Below are positions 1 through 10,833 of a stretch of DNA of 64,000 bases, piece after piece. This DNA is from Ornithinibacillus bavariensis (GTDB taxonomy: Bacteria; Bacillota; Bacilli; Bacillales; Amphibacillaceae). The position numbers and the translations under genes were made by a program. Positions within the stretch are counted from its first letter, which is position 1, and every line of letters begins with the position of its first letter. The notes below the pieces were generated by a model. It searched no databases, was not told the DNA's origin, and saw nothing but the letters and a program-made list of their open reading frames with translations. Where the stretch lies: assembly GCF_018333235.1 (NCBI RefSeq), contig NZ_BORP01000001.1:620001-684000 (forward strand). The letters run 5' to 3'.

Positions 1-92
1 TTGAAAGACAACTAGTCATAGATGAATAAGAATTTAGAGTTGTTTTGCCATAAAATTTCTATATAACCGTGTACGGTAGTAAAGAAAATTAA

Positions 93-130
93 AAGGAAGT
101 ATCCGTTTCGATTTCGGATACTTCCTTTTT
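93..130. terminator. Bidirectional intrinsic terminator after rnjA
   Basis: A perfect 13-bp stem (93-105 with 115-127) with a 9-nt loop. A T-run follows on the plus strand, and TTTT-AA-TTTT follows on the minus strand just past the rnjA stop. It probably ends the rpoY-rnjA transcript and also any plus-strand transcript entering from the left. The 130 bases before rnjA hold nothing else I can support. Confidence 0.85.
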
Positions 131-1798
131 TTATACTTCCATAATGATTGGTAAAATCATAGGTCTGCGCTTTGTTTTTTCATATAGGAATGGTGCAATG
201 GTATCGGTAATTTCATTTTTAATTTCCGACCACTGGGTTGTTTTACGCTCCATTACTTTATTTAAATGAGCTGAGACCAACTTCTGTGCTTCGTTAATCA
301 TGTCCTCTGATTCACGCATATATACAAATCCTCGAGAAATAATATCAGGACCAGCTGCGATTTTGAATTCCTTCATGTTTATACTTACTACTACGATAAC
401 CAAGCCTTCTTCAGAAAGGATTCGGCGATCTCGTAATACGATATTTCCGATATCACCTATTCCACTTCCATCTACATAGACAGAGCCAGAAGGAATTTTA
501 CCAGCTACTTGGGCACTATCTTTACTTAGAGCTAATACATCCCCATTATCCATAACAAAGGAATTCTCTAAATCTATCCCACACATTTCAGCAAGTTTTG
601 TATGTTCTACGATCATGCGATATTCACCGTGAATAGGTAAAAAGAATTTTGGTTTCATTAGTCGTAGCATTAATTTTTGTTCTTCCTGACTTCCATGTCC
701 AGAGGTATGGATGTCATTAAGTTTACCATGAATTACTTCTGCTCCAGCACGATAAAGCAAATTAATAGTCTTTCCAACACTTATCGTATTCCCTGGGATT
801 GGTGAGGAAGAGAATACAACTGTGTCGCCTGGTATAATTTGAATTTGCCTATGTGTACCATTTGCAATTCTTGATAAAGCTGCCATCGGCTCACCTTGGG
901 ATCCTGTACAGAGAATGGTTACTTCATTTGCAGGAAGTCTATTAATTTCGTTCGCATCGATGAATGTGTCCTTAGGTGCTTGGATGTATCCAAGTTCTTG
1001 CCCAAGTGTAATGGCAGATTCCATGCTACGTCCAAACACGGCTACTTTACGATTTGTTGCAACCGCTGCTTCTACCATCTGCTGAAGTCGGTAGATATTG
1101 GAAGCGAAAGTAGCAAAGATAATTCTACCGGTAACACGACTGAATATATCTTTAATATTTTCTCCGACAACCTTCTCAGACATGGTGAAGCCAGGTACCT
1201 CACTATTCGTGCTATCAGATAGAAGGCAGAGTACGCCTTCTTTACCTATTTCAGCCATTTTTGTTAAGTTCGCAGGATCTCCAACAGGGGTAAAGTCAAA
1301 TTTAAAATCCCCTGTATGAACAATATTACCTGGAGGTGTTTTAATAACAATCCCATAGGAATCAGGAATACTGTGCGTAGTACGGAAAAAGCTTACGGAA
1401 GTTTTACGGAATTTAATGACATCATCTTCTTGAATTGTAATTAATTTTGCATTTCTTAATAGTCCATGTTCTTCTAATTTGTTTCGAATTAAACCTATTG
1501 CAAGCTTGCCAGCATAAATTGGAATATTTACTTCACGAAGTAAATAGGGAATACCACCGATATGATCTTCATGTCCATGAGTTACAAATAGTCCCTTGAC
1601 TTTGTCTTGGTTTTGGATGATATACGTATAATCTGGAATAACATAATCAATACCAAGAAGCTCATCCTCAGGGAATTTTATCCCTGCATCAATTAAAATA
1701 ATTTCGTCTTGGAATTGAACACCATACGTATTTTTACCAATTTCACCGAGTCCGCCAAGTGCAAATACCGCTGCTTGATCATTTTTTACAAATTTCAT
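131..1798 (-). CDS. rnjA: Ribonuclease J1
   Basis: This 555-residue metallo-beta-lactamase/beta-CASP nuclease matches the RNase J family in length and architecture. The zinc-binding HxHxDH motif is visible as H74-G-H76-E-D78-H79, and the beta-CASP part carries the HTSGHGS motif. RNase J1 is a 5'-to-3' exonuclease and endonuclease for mRNA turnover and 16S rRNA maturation in the cytoplasm of Bacillota. It starts 3 nt downstream of the rpoY stop, so the two are cotranscribed on the minus strand, as in B. subtilis. The orthologue is distinguished from RNase J2 by the tight rpoY linkage and overall similarity; this is a confident call. Confidence 0.97.
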   Translation of the reverse strand: MKFVKNDQAAVFALGGLGEIGKNTYGVQFQDEIILIDAGIKFPEDELLGIDYVIPDYTYIIQNQDKVKGLFVTHGHEDHIGGIPYLLREVNIPIYAGKLAIGLIRNKLEEHGLLRNAKLITIQEDDVIKFRKTSVSFFRTTHSIPDSYGIVIKTPPGNIVHTGDFKFDFTPVGDPANLTKMAEIGKEGVLCLLSDSTNSEVPGFTMSEKVVGENIKDIFSRVTGRIIFATFASNIYRLQQMVEAAVATNRKVAVFGRSMESAITLGQELGYIQAPKDTFIDANEINRLPANEVTILCTGSQGEPMAALSRIANGTHRQIQIIPGDTVVFSSSPIPGNTISVGKTINLLYRAGAEVIHGKLNDIHTSGHGSQEEQKLMLRLMKPKFFLPIHGEYRMIVEHTKLAEMCGIDLENSFVMDNGDVLALSKDSAQVAGKIPSGSVYVDGSGIGDIGNIVLRDRRILSEEGLVIVVVSINMKEFKIAAGPDIISRGFVYMRESEDMINEAQKLVSAHLNKVMERKTTQWSEIKNEITDTIAPFLYEKTKRRPMILPIIMEV

Positions 1799-1801
1799 AA
1801 C

Positions 1802-2011
1802 TTACACGTTCTCCAATTTAAAGTCTTCAGATTGCTTTTCGTATTCCAAATGTGCTTCATCTAATGGTTGGATTAATTCGATGTTGTATCCGCGATCACT
1901 TAATTTTTTACGTACATCTTTTTGTGATTCGGCTTCTAGATAGAGCGACTTAGAACGCTCACGAATAGGTACCTCATATGAGGACTCTTGGTAAATTACT
2001 TTGAATATCAT
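1802..2011 (-). CDS. rpoY: DNA-directed RNA polymerase subunit epsilon
   Basis: This 69-residue protein begins MIFKVIYQ and belongs to the DUF1447/YkzG family, now known as the epsilon subunit of Bacillota RNA polymerase, a small acidic accessory subunit. A longer reading frame extends 24 codons upstream, but AGGAG lies 7 nt before the ATG at 2011 and the protein then has the usual family length, so 2011 is the start. It precedes rnjA by 3 nt, which is the standard arrangement. No clear sigma-A promoter could be assigned in the 400 bases upstream. Confidence 0.95.
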   Translation of the reverse strand: MIFKVIYQESSYEVPIRERSKSLYLEAESQKDVRKKLSDRGYNIELIQPLDEAHLEYEKQSEDFKLENV

Positions 2012-2418
2012 GTTATCTCTCCTGTCTCTCTCTTCAAAAAACTTTTTGCCAGAAAAGAATGTAAATCTACTTTTCCTGTACAAATGTATTTATTTTGTTC
2101 ACATAAAGCATGATGAACGTTTTTTCTATTTTCTAATACTGATGTCAATGTACGAAAATAAAACTATTTAATCCTTGTTAAGTATTTCTATGTAACATAT
2201 CCTATCGTCTAGTTTTCGACCATACATAGAGATATGTTCAATTCATTTTAATAAATGATCTTAAATGATAACTTAACTATTTTAATAATTCCGCATCCGT
2301 TTCCGTTTACTATTCCTATGGTAATATTTTGGAACTTTACAAAATGGCAGGTTACAAATGTCAGATTTTCATTATCGGTAGATTGGCTATTGTTTATACT
2401 ACCTGCCATTAATTTTGC

Positions 2419-2505
2419 TTATTCTTTAAAAGTTGTCGGTACACGTCCCCGGCCTAAAAAATCTCTCCAACGCTTCTTAAGCTTTTCTTTTAGGCGACGC
2501 AACAT
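2419..2505 (-). CDS. Candidate 28-residue cationic small protein
   Basis: The short frame begins MLRRLKEK and has about ten Lys/Arg residues in 28 codons, concentrated in an amphipathic-looking N-terminal half. AAAGGAG lies 11 nt before the ATG. It sits alone between rpoY and def on the same strand. I do not recognise the family. The case rests on the ribosome-binding site and composition only; it could be a chance frame. The rest of the gap (2012-2418 and 2506-2844) shows no other gene, only a 9-bp inverted repeat at 2344-2352/2401-2409 just downstream of this frame. Confidence 0.4.
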   Translation of the reverse strand: MLRRLKEKLKKRWRDFLGRGRVPTTFKE

Positions 2506-2804
2506 AAGGACATACACTCCTTTCAGGAAGGTTAAAGAAAAGCACTATCAAGTTCTACCGTCCAATCCCTTGTACTTATAGTATAGTATGGAATTAAAAA
2601 ATTGGAAATAGAAATAAACAATTTCCTTAAAAATATTATTCAAACGGTTGACAGTAAATGAAAAGCTTCCCAATTTTGCTAGGTAATAAGGGCTAGTATC
2701 TAATGAGTATTCTCTTCATTTCCTGAAATTCTATACATAGCATGTAAGCTAAAAAATGTCGGATACTTGCCTCATGACATAAGCATAATTGGAACTAGGT
2801 ATAT

Positions 2805-2836
2805 AATAAAAGGACAACAGTTAGGGGAGACTGTTG
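2805..2836 (-). terminator. Weak terminator after def
   Basis: Reading the minus strand, CAACAG (2831-2836) pairs with CTGTTG (2815-2820) and is followed by TCCTTTTATT. The stem is short and the T-tract interrupted, so termination is plausible but weak. Confidence 0.5.
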
Positions 2837-2844
2837 CTGGATAG

Positions 2845-3396
2845 CTAATCAATTGCTTTTGAATTTTCTGGTATAGCAAATGGGTTTTGTTGATTGATAT
2901 GGTCATAGAACATAACACCGTTTAAATGATCAATTTCATGCTGAAAAACGATTGCAGCATAATCCTTTAATCGAAGTTTTAACTGATTTCCCTCTATATC
3001 TGTCGCCTTCACAGTTATTCGTGCATGTCTAGGTACAAAACCTTCTACATTCCTATCCACAGATAGACAGCCTTCACCAACCGATAAATATGCCTTTTCA
3101 ACGGAATGACTAACTATTTTAGGATTGAATAGGCCATAGCTATAAAGTTTCCCATTTGAATCTTCAAAATGAACTGCAATCATTCTCTTTAATATACCGA
3201 GTTGAGGAGCAGCTAGTCCTACACCAGGCCGAAGATTATATTTTGCACATACCTTTTCATCTTGACTATTTATAAGAAACTCAAGCATATCTTTTAATAA
3301 ATTAGTTTCTTCTTCTGTTGGGGGTAACTTCACTTCCTTGGCCACTTCTCTTAAGGAAGGATGTCCTTCTCGAACAATATCATCCATTGTAAGCAT
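2845..3396 (-). CDS. def: Peptide deformylase (Def, YkrB type)
   Basis: The 183-residue protein removes the formyl group from the N-terminal methionine of new polypeptides. All three family motifs are present: GVGLAAPQ (58-65), EGCLSV with metal ligand C110, and QHEIDHLNG with H153, E154 and H157. The insert before motif 1 (about 30-55) is typical of the type 2 deformylases of Bacillota. B. subtilis has two deformylases; this position next to ykyA and pdhA corresponds to ykrB/defB. Start at ATG 3396. Confidence 0.95.
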   Translation of the reverse strand: MLTMDDIVREGHPSLREVAKEVKLPPTEEETNLLKDMLEFLINSQDEKVCAKYNLRPGVGLAAPQLGILKRMIAVHFEDSNGKLYSYGLFNPKIVSHSVEKAYLSVGEGCLSVDRNVEGFVPRHARITVKATDIEGNQLKLRLKDYAAIVFQHEIDHLNGVMFYDHINQQNPFAIPENSKAID

Positions 3397-3607
3397 TTAT
3401 TTCACTCCATCTCTTTTTTATATCATATTCTTACCGAATATACATTGTGCAATCAACTAAATAGTTTATCATATATTTTGTGCTTCTGGCATAAATTTAC
3501 CATGAGCAAGCTATTAAAATATAAATCCAGATAGCTATTTTTATGATATACTAAATGACAGTAATATAATCTAGCAATTGCAGCAGGCAAGAGGGGGATC
3601 ATCAAAG

Positions 3608-4270
3608 GTGAAAATATCGAAATCATTTTTCATCATATGCTTTGGAATCCTACTATTCCTAGTAGGGTGTGGAGATAGTCCTGAAACACAAATTTATAAC
3701 CATCTAGAAGAAGCTGTTCACCTGGAAGATGGATTTAAAAAGCAACAAGACGAGATAGCAGGATTGGAGAAGAAAGAACAAGATATTTACAAAGAAATTA
3801 TTGAACTTGGTATTGATGAACTAGATAAAATTAAGCAATTATCACAGGAAGCAATTACTTCTATTGACAAGCGTTCTGAGAAGATCAAATTAGAGAGAGA
3901 AAGCTTAGATCAAGCAAAGGAAGAATTTGAGAAAACAAAGGACGTCATTGATAAACTAAAGGATACAGAGGTTAAAAAAGAAGCGACAACCCTATATGAC
4001 ACGATGGAAAAGCGCTATGATGCATATCAGACTCTGAATAAGGTGTACAATGAATCCATAGACTTGGAAAAAGAATTATATGAAATGCTGCAAATAGAAG
4101 ATCTACAACAAGAGGATTTGCAGGCACATATCGAAAAATTAAATGTTAAATACCAGGAAGTTATTAATGCCAATGATTCATTCAATGAGCTTACAACGAA
4201 ATACAACGAATTAAAGAAAGATTTTTATAAGATTGCCAATATAAATGTAAAGTATGTAGAGAATAAGTAG
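3608..4270 (+). CDS. ykyA: YkyA-family cell-wall-binding lipoprotein
   Basis: The GTG at 3608 is preferred over an upstream TTG at 3578, because it follows a purine-rich AGGGGG site and yields a proper lipoprotein signal: a Lys-containing n-region, a hydrophobic stretch, and the lipobox L-V-G-C with the lipidated Cys near residue 21. The remaining about 200 residues are highly charged, Lys/Glu-rich and predicted coiled coil throughout. This matches YkyA, which lies between def and pdhA in Bacillus. No enzymatic motif is visible and the function is unknown; the protein should be anchored on the outer face of the membrane. Confidence 0.85.
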   Translation: MKISKSFFIICFGILLFLVGCGDSPETQIYNHLEEAVHLEDGFKKQQDEIAGLEKKEQDIYKEIIELGIDELDKIKQLSQEAITSIDKRSEKIKLERESLDQAKEEFEKTKDVIDKLKDTEVKKEATTLYDTMEKRYDAYQTLNKVYNESIDLEKELYEMLQIEDLQQEDLQAHIEKLNVKYQEVINANDSFNELTTKYNELKKDFYKIANINVKYVENK

Positions 4271-4274
4271 GTGA

Positions 4275-4320
4275 AAAGATGCTGACATCATAATTTTATT
4301 ATGTGACAGCGTCTTTTTTT
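4275..4320 (+). terminator. Intrinsic terminator after ykyA
   Basis: A long, slightly imperfect hairpin (AAGATGCTGACATCATAA against TTATGTGACAGCGTCTT) ends in a run of seven T residues, directly after the ykyA stop. Confidence 0.85.
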
Positions 4321-4417
4321 ATGGTGTTTTAGTACAAAATATACAATCAACTATAACAGTTGGATAATGATGAATGAGGGAGTATGCCAACATATCAAGA
4401 AATGTAAGTCAAAGTAG

Positions 4418-4447
4418 TTGACCGAATGGAATTAGTTGAGCTAAACT
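4418..4447 (+). promoter_or_regulatory. Possible pdhA promoter
   Basis: TTGACC (4418-4423) and TAAACT (4442-4447) are separated by 18 bases. The -10 matches only four of six positions. It would leave a leader of about 190 nt before pdhA. This is the best sigma-A-like pair in the 372-base gap, which otherwise holds only the ykyA terminator and a short palindrome CAATATATTG. Confidence 0.3.
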
Positions 4448-4636
4448 TTATTTGTATTCAATATATTGTACCAGTTTTTTTTGCGAGAAAAATGTAACAG
4501 TTTGTGTTCCTTTCCATCGTATGAACCTTACTGACGTAAATAAGACACAAATAATAGCAAATCGGTACAGATTTTCCTTGTTTTGGGGAAGGATAGTAAA
4601 GATTATTTCAAAAGGATGAAAGAAAGGAAGAGGTGA

Positions 4637-5725
<1,089 letters not shown>

Positions 5726-5728
5726 ACA

Positions 5729-6706
5729 ATGGCACAAATGACAATGATTCAAGCAATCACTGATGCACTACGCACAGAATTAAAAAATGATGAAAATGTG
5801 CTAGTGTTTGGTGAAGATGTCGGCCAAAACGGTGGTGTATTCCGTGCTACAGAAGGCCTTCAAAAAGAATTCGGGGAAGATCGTGTATTTGACACGCCAT
5901 TAGCAGAGTCTGGAATTGGTGGTCTAGCAATTGGACTTGCTTTAGAAGGCTATCGCCCTGTTCCTGAGATTCAATTCTTTGGCTTCGTATATGAAGTAAT
6001 TGACTCAATCAGTGGTCAGATGGCCCGTATGCGCTATCGTTCTGGAGGAACAAAAAATGCACCTATTACAGTACGTTCACCATTTGGTGGAGGTGTGCAT
6101 ACTCCAGAATTGCATGCTGACTCCTTAGAAGGATTAGTAGCACAGCAACCAGGCTTAAAAGTAGTTATTCCATCTACTCCATATGATGCAAAAGGGTTAC
6201 TAATTTCTTCAATTCGTGATAATGATCCAGTTATTTTCCTTGAGCATATGAAATTATATCGTTCATTCCGTGGAGAGGTTCCAGAAGGCGAATATACAAT
6301 TGAACTTGGTAAAGCAGACGTTAAGCGTGAAGGTAAAGATGTAACCATCGTAACATATGGTGCTATGGTACATGCATCACTAAAGGCAGCTGAAGAGCTT
6401 GAGAAAAACGGTGTTGATGTAGAGGTTATCGATTTACGTACTGTTTCACCTATTGATATTGATACTATTTTGGAATCAGTTAAGAAAACAAATCGTGTCG
6501 TAGTTGTTCAAGAAGCACAACGACAAGCTGGTATTGCTGCAAATGTTGTTTCTGAAATTCAAGAAAGAGCAATCTTACATTTAGAAGCTCCAGTATTACG
6601 TGTTACTGCACCAGACACAGTATATCCATTCTCTGAAGCGGAAAACGTTTGGTTACCTAATTATAATGACATCATAGAAAAAGTAAACACTGTAATGAAT
6701 TTCTAA
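5729..6706 (+). CDS. pdhB: Pyruvate dehydrogenase E1 component, beta subunit
   Basis: The 325-residue transketolase-like protein pairs with PdhA to form the E1 heterotetramer. The N-terminal pyrimidine-binding half has [15 protein letters not shown] (about 27-41) and the C-terminal transketolase domain has [11 protein letters not shown]. Length and sequence are typical for the Gram-positive enzyme. Its Shine-Dalgarno AAGGAG lies inside the last codons of pdhA, so the two are translationally linked. Confidence 0.97.
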   Translation: MAQMTMIQAITDALRTELKNDENVLVFGEDVGQNGGVFRATEGLQKEFGEDRVFDTPLAESGIGGLAIGLALEGYRPVPEIQFFGFVYEVIDSISGQMARMRYRSGGTKNAPITVRSPFGGGVHTPELHADSLEGLVAQQPGLKVVIPSTPYDAKGLLISSIRDNDPVIFLEHMKLYRSFRGEVPEGEYTIELGKADVKREGKDVTIVTYGAMVHASLKAAEELEKNGVDVEVIDLRTVSPIDIDTILESVKKTNRVVVVQEAQRQAGIAANVVSEIQERAILHLEAPVLRVTAPDTVYPFSEAENVWLPNYNDIIEKVNTVMNF

Positions 6707-6727
6707 CTTTGATAGGAGGCTTTTCTA

Positions 6728-7999
6728 ATGGCTTTTGAATTTAAATTACCGGATATCGGTGAAGGAATCCATGAAGGTGAGATTGTATCATGGATGGTTA
6801 AAGAGGGCGACGCGGTTAAAGAAGATGATGTGCTCTGTGAAGTACAAAACGATAAGGCTGTCGTTGAAATCCCTTCTCCAGTAGAAGGAACAGTTACGAA
6901 GATTTTTGTGAAAGAAGGAGAAGTTGCAGTAGTTGGCGACACTCTTATTTCTTTTGATGCTGAAGGCTATGAAAGTACAGAAAGTGAAGAACCTGCTGCT
7001 GAGAAGAATGAAGCAGTAAAAGCAGAAGCTCCAAAAGCAGAAGCTCCACAGGCTGTTCAACAAACTACAGATGTAGATGAGAATAAGCGCGTTATAGCAA
7101 TGCCTTCTGTGCGCAAATATGCTCGTGAAAATGATGTGAACATTAAGCTAGTAACAGGTACTGGAAATAATGGCCGTATCACGAAAGAAGATATTGATAG
7201 CTTCGTAAACGGTGGTCAACCTGTGGTAGATAGAGCAGAAGCAGAAACTGCAGCTCAAGATACAGCACCAGCAAAAACACCTGTTTTAGAAGGAAACTTC
7301 CCAGAAACACGTGAGAAAATGAGCCCAATTCGCAAAGCTATTGCTAGAGCAATGGTTAACTCAAAATCAAAAGCACCACATGTTACTTTAATGGATGAAG
7401 TAGATGTAACAGCATTAGTTGCGCATCGTAAGAAATTTAAGCAGACTGCATTAGATCAAGGTATTAAATTAACTTACCTACCTTATGTTGTTAAAGCTAT
7501 TGTTTCTGCATTGAAACAATATCCTATTCTAAATGCTTCCATTGATGATGCTACAGAAGAAATTGTGCAAAAACATTACTTTAACATTGGTATTGCTGCT
7601 GATACAGATAAAGGGTTACTTGTTCCTGTAGTTAAGAACGCAGACCGTAAATCAATTTTTGCTATTTCACAAGAAATTAATGAATTGGCAGATAAAGCTA
7701 GAAGTGGTAAACTAGCACCAGATGAGATGAAAGGTGCTTCAAGTACAATTTCTAATATCGGTTCTGCGGGAGGACAATGGTTCACACCAGTTATCAACTA
7801 TCCAGAAGCTGCAATATTAGGAATCGGACGTATTGCCGAAAAACCAATAGTTCGTGATGGAGAAATTGTGATTGCTCCTGTACTTGCAGTTTCATTGAGC
7901 TTCGATCACCGTATTGTTGATGGTGCAACTGCTCAGCTAGCCTTAAATCAAATCAAGCGTTTATTAAATGATCCACAATTAATTATGATGGAGGCGTAA
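6728..7999 (+). CDS. pdhC: Dihydrolipoyllysine acetyltransferase (E2 of Pdh complex)
   Basis: Three E2 regions occur in order. First is one lipoyl domain (1-77) with the lipoylated K43 in the motif QNDKAVVEI. Next comes an Ala/Pro/Glu-rich linker, followed by a peripheral subunit-binding domain (about 115-155). Last is the catalytic acyltransferase domain with [10 protein letters not shown] near the C terminus. It transfers the acetyl group to CoA and forms the core to which E1 and E3 bind. A GATAGGAGG site precedes ATG 6728. Only one lipoyl domain is present, as usual for Bacillus. Confidence 0.97.
   Translation: MAFEFKLPDIGEGIHEGEIVSWMVKEGDAVKEDDVLCEVQNDKAVVEIPSPVEGTVTKIFVKEGEVAVVGDTLISFDAEGYESTESEEPAAEKNEAVKAEAPKAEAPQAVQQTTDVDENKRVIAMPSVRKYARENDVNIKLVTGTGNNGRITKEDIDSFVNGGQPVVDRAEAETAAQDTAPAKTPVLEGNFPETREKMSPIRKAIARAMVNSKSKAPHVTLMDEVDVTALVAHRKKFKQTALDQGIKLTYLPYVVKAIVSALKQYPILNASIDDATEEIVQKHYFNIGIAADTDKGLLVPVVKNADRKSIFAISQEINELADKARSGKLAPDEMKGASSTISNIGSAGGQWFTPVINYPEAAILGIGRIAEKPIVRDGEIVIAPVLAVSLSFDHRIVDGATAQLALNQIKRLLNDPQLIMMEA
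7019..7048 (+). repeat. Tandem 15-bp repeat in the pdhC linker
   Basis: AAAGCAGAAGCTCCA occurs twice back to back and encodes the linker repeat [10 protein letters not shown]. Such repeats are a common source of length variation in flexible E2 linkers. Confidence 0.8.
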
Positions 8000-8004
8000 G
8001 GATT

Positions 8005-9411
8005 ATGGTAGTAGGAGATTTTCCAATTGAACTAGACACACTTGTTGTCGGTGCAGGCCCTGGGGGATATGTAGCTGCTATTCGTGCCGCACAATTAGGT
8101 CAAAAAGTAACTATCGTGGATAAAGGAGCTTTAGGTGGCGTGTGCCTAAATATTGGTTGTATTCCATCAAAAGCATTAATCGAAGCTGGACATTCAGTAG
8201 AGAGAGCTCATGGCAGTGAAGCAATTGGTATTAAAACCGAAAATGTAACTGTTGATTTCTCTAAAGTACAAGAATGGAAAGCATCCGTTGTTAATAAACT
8301 AACATCCGGTGTTGAGAGCCTATTAAAAGGGAATAAAGTCGACATCGTTAAAGGTGAAGTATATTTTGTTGATGGAAATACTGTAAAAGTTATGGATGAG
8401 AAGACTTCTCAAACATACACATTTAAAAACTGCATTATCGCAACAGGTTCATCACCAATTGAAATTCCTACATTTAAGTTCTCTGAGCGTGTATTAGATT
8501 CTACAGCTGCTCTTGATCTTAAAGAAGTTCCTAAAAAGCTAGTAGTAATCGGCACAGGATTCATTGGTGCTGAGCTTGGTACTGCATATGCTAATTTTGG
8601 TACTGAAGTAATCTTCTTAGAGGGTGCGAAAGATATCCTTGGTGGCTTTGAAAAACAAATGACTCAATTAGTTAAGAAAGGCCTTAAGAAGAAAGGTGCA
8701 ACGATTATTACAGAAGCAATGGCCAAAGGCGTCGAAGAAACAAAAGACGGCGTGAAGGTAAGCTATGAAGTTGCTGGAAAAGAAGAGACAGTTGAAGCGG
8801 ATTACGTATTGGTTACAGTTGGTCGTCGTCCAAATACAAGAGAGATTGGTTTAGAACAAGTTGGTATTGAGGTCGATGAAAGAGGATTAATCAAAGTAGA
8901 TAAGCAATGCCGCACTAATGTACCTAACATTTATGCAATTGGGGATGTTGTGGCAGGTGCTCCTTTAGCTCATAAAGCATCTTATGAAGGTAAGGTTGCT
9001 GCAGAAGCTATCAGCGGAGAAAAATCTGAAGTTGATTATATCGGTATGCCAGCAGTAGCTTTCGTTGAACCTGAACTTGCTACAGTAGGAATGACGGAAC
9101 AAGAAGCAAAAGATGCAGGATACAATGTAAAAGTAGCAAAATTCCCATTCGGTGCAAATGGTCGTGCTCTTTCACTTAATGCAACAGATGGCTTCTTAAA
9201 ATTAGTAACTCGTAAAGAGGATGGACTTGTTCTTGGTGGTCAAATTGCTGGTCCTAATGCAAGTGATATGATCTCAGAAATCGGATTAGCAGTAGAATCT
9301 GGTATGACTGCTGAAGATATCGCATTAACTATTCATGCTCACCCAACACTTGGTGAAATAACCATGGAAGCAGCTGAAGTAGCATTAGGAACACCAATCC
9401 ATATGCTTTAA
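8005..9411 (+). CDS. pdhD: Dihydrolipoyl dehydrogenase (E3)
   Basis: This 468-residue flavoprotein reoxidises the dihydrolipoyl group of PdhC with NAD+. The FAD-binding GxGxxG (GAGPGG, 17-22), the redox-active disulfide C47-x4-C52 within GGVCLNIGC, the NAD-binding [10 protein letters not shown] and the C-terminal dimer-interface HAHPT with the catalytic His are all present. It starts 5 nt after pdhC and ends the operon. The E3 is probably shared with other 2-oxoacid dehydrogenases. Confidence 0.97.
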   Translation: MVVGDFPIELDTLVVGAGPGGYVAAIRAAQLGQKVTIVDKGALGGVCLNIGCIPSKALIEAGHSVERAHGSEAIGIKTENVTVDFSKVQEWKASVVNKLTSGVESLLKGNKVDIVKGEVYFVDGNTVKVMDEKTSQTYTFKNCIIATGSSPIEIPTFKFSERVLDSTAALDLKEVPKKLVVIGTGFIGAELGTAYANFGTEVIFLEGAKDILGGFEKQMTQLVKKGLKKKGATIITEAMAKGVEETKDGVKVSYEVAGKEETVEADYVLVTVGRRPNTREIGLEQVGIEVDERGLIKVDKQCRTNVPNIYAIGDVVAGAPLAHKASYEGKVAAEAISGEKSEVDYIGMPAVAFVEPELATVGMTEQEAKDAGYNVKVAKFPFGANGRALSLNATDGFLKLVTRKEDGLVLGGQIAGPNASDMISEIGLAVESGMTAEDIALTIHAHPTLGEITMEAAEVALGTPIHML

Positions 9412-9423
9412 TTGAAACGAATT

Positions 9424-9473
9424 AATAAGAGTAATGTATTCATAAAGGATACATTACTCTTATTTTTTTTTTG
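9424..9473 (+). terminator. Terminator of the pdh operon
   Basis: A 16-bp stem (9424-9439 with 9450-9465), AATAAGAGTAATGTAT and its complement, is followed by about ten T residues just after pdhD. Confidence 0.92.
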
Positions 9474-9533
9474 GGGGTTTTTGCGTGAATCGAAATGTTT
9501 TCGCATATTGTATTCTTTTGTCCTGTCGTTTAA

Positions 9534-9562
9534 ACTTGTATTGGACAAGTAATAAAATACAA
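9534..9562. promoter_or_regulatory. Overlapping inverted repeats before the deacetylase gene
   Basis: ACTTGT-N5-ACAAGT (9534-9550) overlaps a second repeat TTGTATT/AATACAA (9536-9562). Both lie directly upstream of the ribosome-binding site of the deacetylase gene. They look like an operator, but no regulator can be named from the sequence. Confidence 0.35.
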
Positions 9563-9576
9563 CAGGAGGATTCGTC

Positions 9577-10482
9577 ATGAAAAAAATCTTTATGTTAATT
9601 TCCGTGCTACTGATGGTGTCTTTGGTAGCATGCAGTAATTCGAATCAAAGTAAAGAAACGAAAGATAATCAAATAAAAGATGAACCGAAAGAACAAATTA
9701 GTAATTCGAATGAAGATAGTAATATAGCTGAAAATACCGAGAATAATAAAGGTGCAGATCAAGAAGCTTCAAATCAAGAGGAAGCAAATAATGATAAGGA
9801 AATGGGGGGAGCAGTTGAAGCAGCGTATCGTATCGCAGATAATTGGTCGATTACCCCGATTAAAGAAGGAATAAATGAAAAAGTTGTTCTACTGACTATT
9901 GATGATGCACCAGATAAGTATGCATTAGAAATGGCTAGAACGCTAAAGGATCTGGATGCAGGGGCAATATTTTTTGTAAATGGTCATTTTCTAGAAACTC
10001 CTGAAAACAAAGAAATATTGAAAAAAATTCATGACATGGGATTCATTATTGGAAATCACACATATTCTCATAAAAAGTTACCAGATTTAACAAAAGAGGA
10101 ACAGAAGAATGAAATTATACGTGTAAATGATATGGTAGAAGAAATTATTGGAGAACGCCCGAAATTCTTTCGAGCACCAAATGGTGCTAATACTGATTAT
10201 TCCAAGAATCTTGTCAAGGAAGAAAAGATGGTATTAATGAACTGGTCATATGGTTATGATTATTTCAAGCCATATATGGATAAAGAAAAATTAACCAAAG
10301 CTATGATTACTGGGGAAGGTCCAGAGGCGCGTGAACCAAATTCATTATTAAATCCAGGTGCAAATTTATTAATGCATGACAGAAAATGGACAAGTGAAGC
10401 ACTGGGAGATATTGTAGTAGGACTGCGTGAACAAGGCTACGAGATGGTTGATCCGCATTTAATCGAAACGATTTCTGATTAA
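9577..10482 (+). CDS. Polysaccharide deacetylase lipoprotein (NodB domain)
   Basis: The protein has a lipoprotein signal with lipobox L-V-A-C (Cys19), then an Asn/Glu-rich low-complexity linker to about residue 85, then a carbohydrate esterase 4 domain. Catalytic features are visible: TIDDAP with D109-D110, the metal-binding H161-T-Y-S-H165, RAPNG in place of the more usual RxPYG, and LMHD near the C terminus. It should act outside the membrane, removing N-acetyl groups from peptidoglycan or another glycan; the substrate cannot be read from sequence. It has its own promoter region and terminator and is preceded by AGGAGG. Confidence 0.85.
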   Translation: MKKIFMLISVLLMVSLVACSNSNQSKETKDNQIKDEPKEQISNSNEDSNIAENTENNKGADQEASNQEEANNDKEMGGAVEAAYRIADNWSITPIKEGINEKVVLLTIDDAPDKYALEMARTLKDLDAGAIFFVNGHFLETPENKEILKKIHDMGFIIGNHTYSHKKLPDLTKEEQKNEIIRVNDMVEEIIGERPKFFRAPNGANTDYSKNLVKEEKMVLMNWSYGYDYFKPYMDKEKLTKAMITGEGPEAREPNSLLNPGANLLMHDRKWTSEALGDIVVGLREQGYEMVDPHLIETISD

Positions 10483-10487
10483 TAAAC

Positions 10488-10520
10488 AAGTACTAGTGAA
10501 AAATCACTGGTACTTTTTAT
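10488..10520 (+). terminator. Terminator after the deacetylase gene
   Basis: A 12-bp stem with one wobble (AAGTACTAGTGA/TCACTGGTACTT) is followed by T5 and further T-rich sequence. Confidence 0.85.
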
Positions 10521-10524
10521 TAAT

Positions 10525-10590
10525 TATGTTATACTAATTATGTGATATATCGTAAATGTATTATACTTTATTAACAATAAGTGTTATACA
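10525..10590 (+). promoter_or_regulatory. SR1 promoter with CcpN-like boxes
   Basis: TATACT (10562-10567) is the likely -10. TATGTTATACT (10525-10535) matches all 11 positions of the CcpN consensus as I recall it, TRTGHYATAYW. TATGTGATATA (10539-10549) and AGTGTTATACA (10580-10590) each match 10 of 11. CcpN represses sr1, gapB and pckA during glycolytic growth in B. subtilis, so the same control is likely here. The -35 is poor. Confidence 0.65.
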
Positions 10591-10777
10591 TTATATTGAG
10601 GGAGCTGGGAATAGTGGGTACAATTATTTGTCAAACATGTCAGCAAACAATTGAGCATTATGAAAATGAGAAGGTTGTCGTTCTTTACGGAACATGTCCT
10701 GATTGTAAAACGAAAAAAATGCAAAAATAAATAATCTATCATACATTTGGCTGCAAACTTTGCAGCCATTTGTTTTG
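10574..10777 (+). ncRNA. sr1: SR1 dual-function small RNA
   Basis: The predicted RNA starts about 7 nt after the -10 at 10562-10567 and ends at a hairpin (10748-10768, TGGCTGC/GCAGCCA) followed by a T-rich tract. The predicted length of about 204 nt agrees with the roughly 205-nt SR1 of B. subtilis, and the location downstream of pdhD is the same. SR1 acts by base pairing (ahrC mRNA in B. subtilis) and encodes the SR1P peptide. The exact 5' end is an inference. Confidence 0.8.
10614..10730 (+). CDS. sr1P: GapA-binding peptide SR1P
   Basis: A 38-residue peptide beginning MGTIICQTC, with a second Cys pair C-P-D-C, starts at GTG behind GAGGGAG. It aligns with B. subtilis SR1P, which also starts with GTG and keeps the N-terminal MGTI-C and internal LYGTC segments. 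In B. subtilis SR1P binds glyceraldehyde-3-phosphate dehydrogenase GapA and promotes its interaction with RNase J1; rnjA is also in this window. The CxxC pairs could bind a metal; this is inference. Confidence 0.93.
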   Translation: MGTIICQTCQQTIEHYENEKVVVLYGTCPDCKTKKMQK

Positions 10778-10833
10778 TCGTGAATCCAGGGGCGTGATAG
10801 GATGGATATACAAAGTATGATGGAGGAATGAAT

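Noticed and set aside
2248-2409. 53-codon minus-strand frame directly after the 28-residue frame
   Set aside because: It has no ribosome-binding site, and its latter half is low-complexity Ile/Lys sequence; it is probably fortuitous.
2255-2581. 108-codon plus-strand frame between rpoY and def
   Set aside because: It has no ribosome-binding site, its composition is unlike the neighbours, and it runs antisense over the better-supported 28-residue frame.
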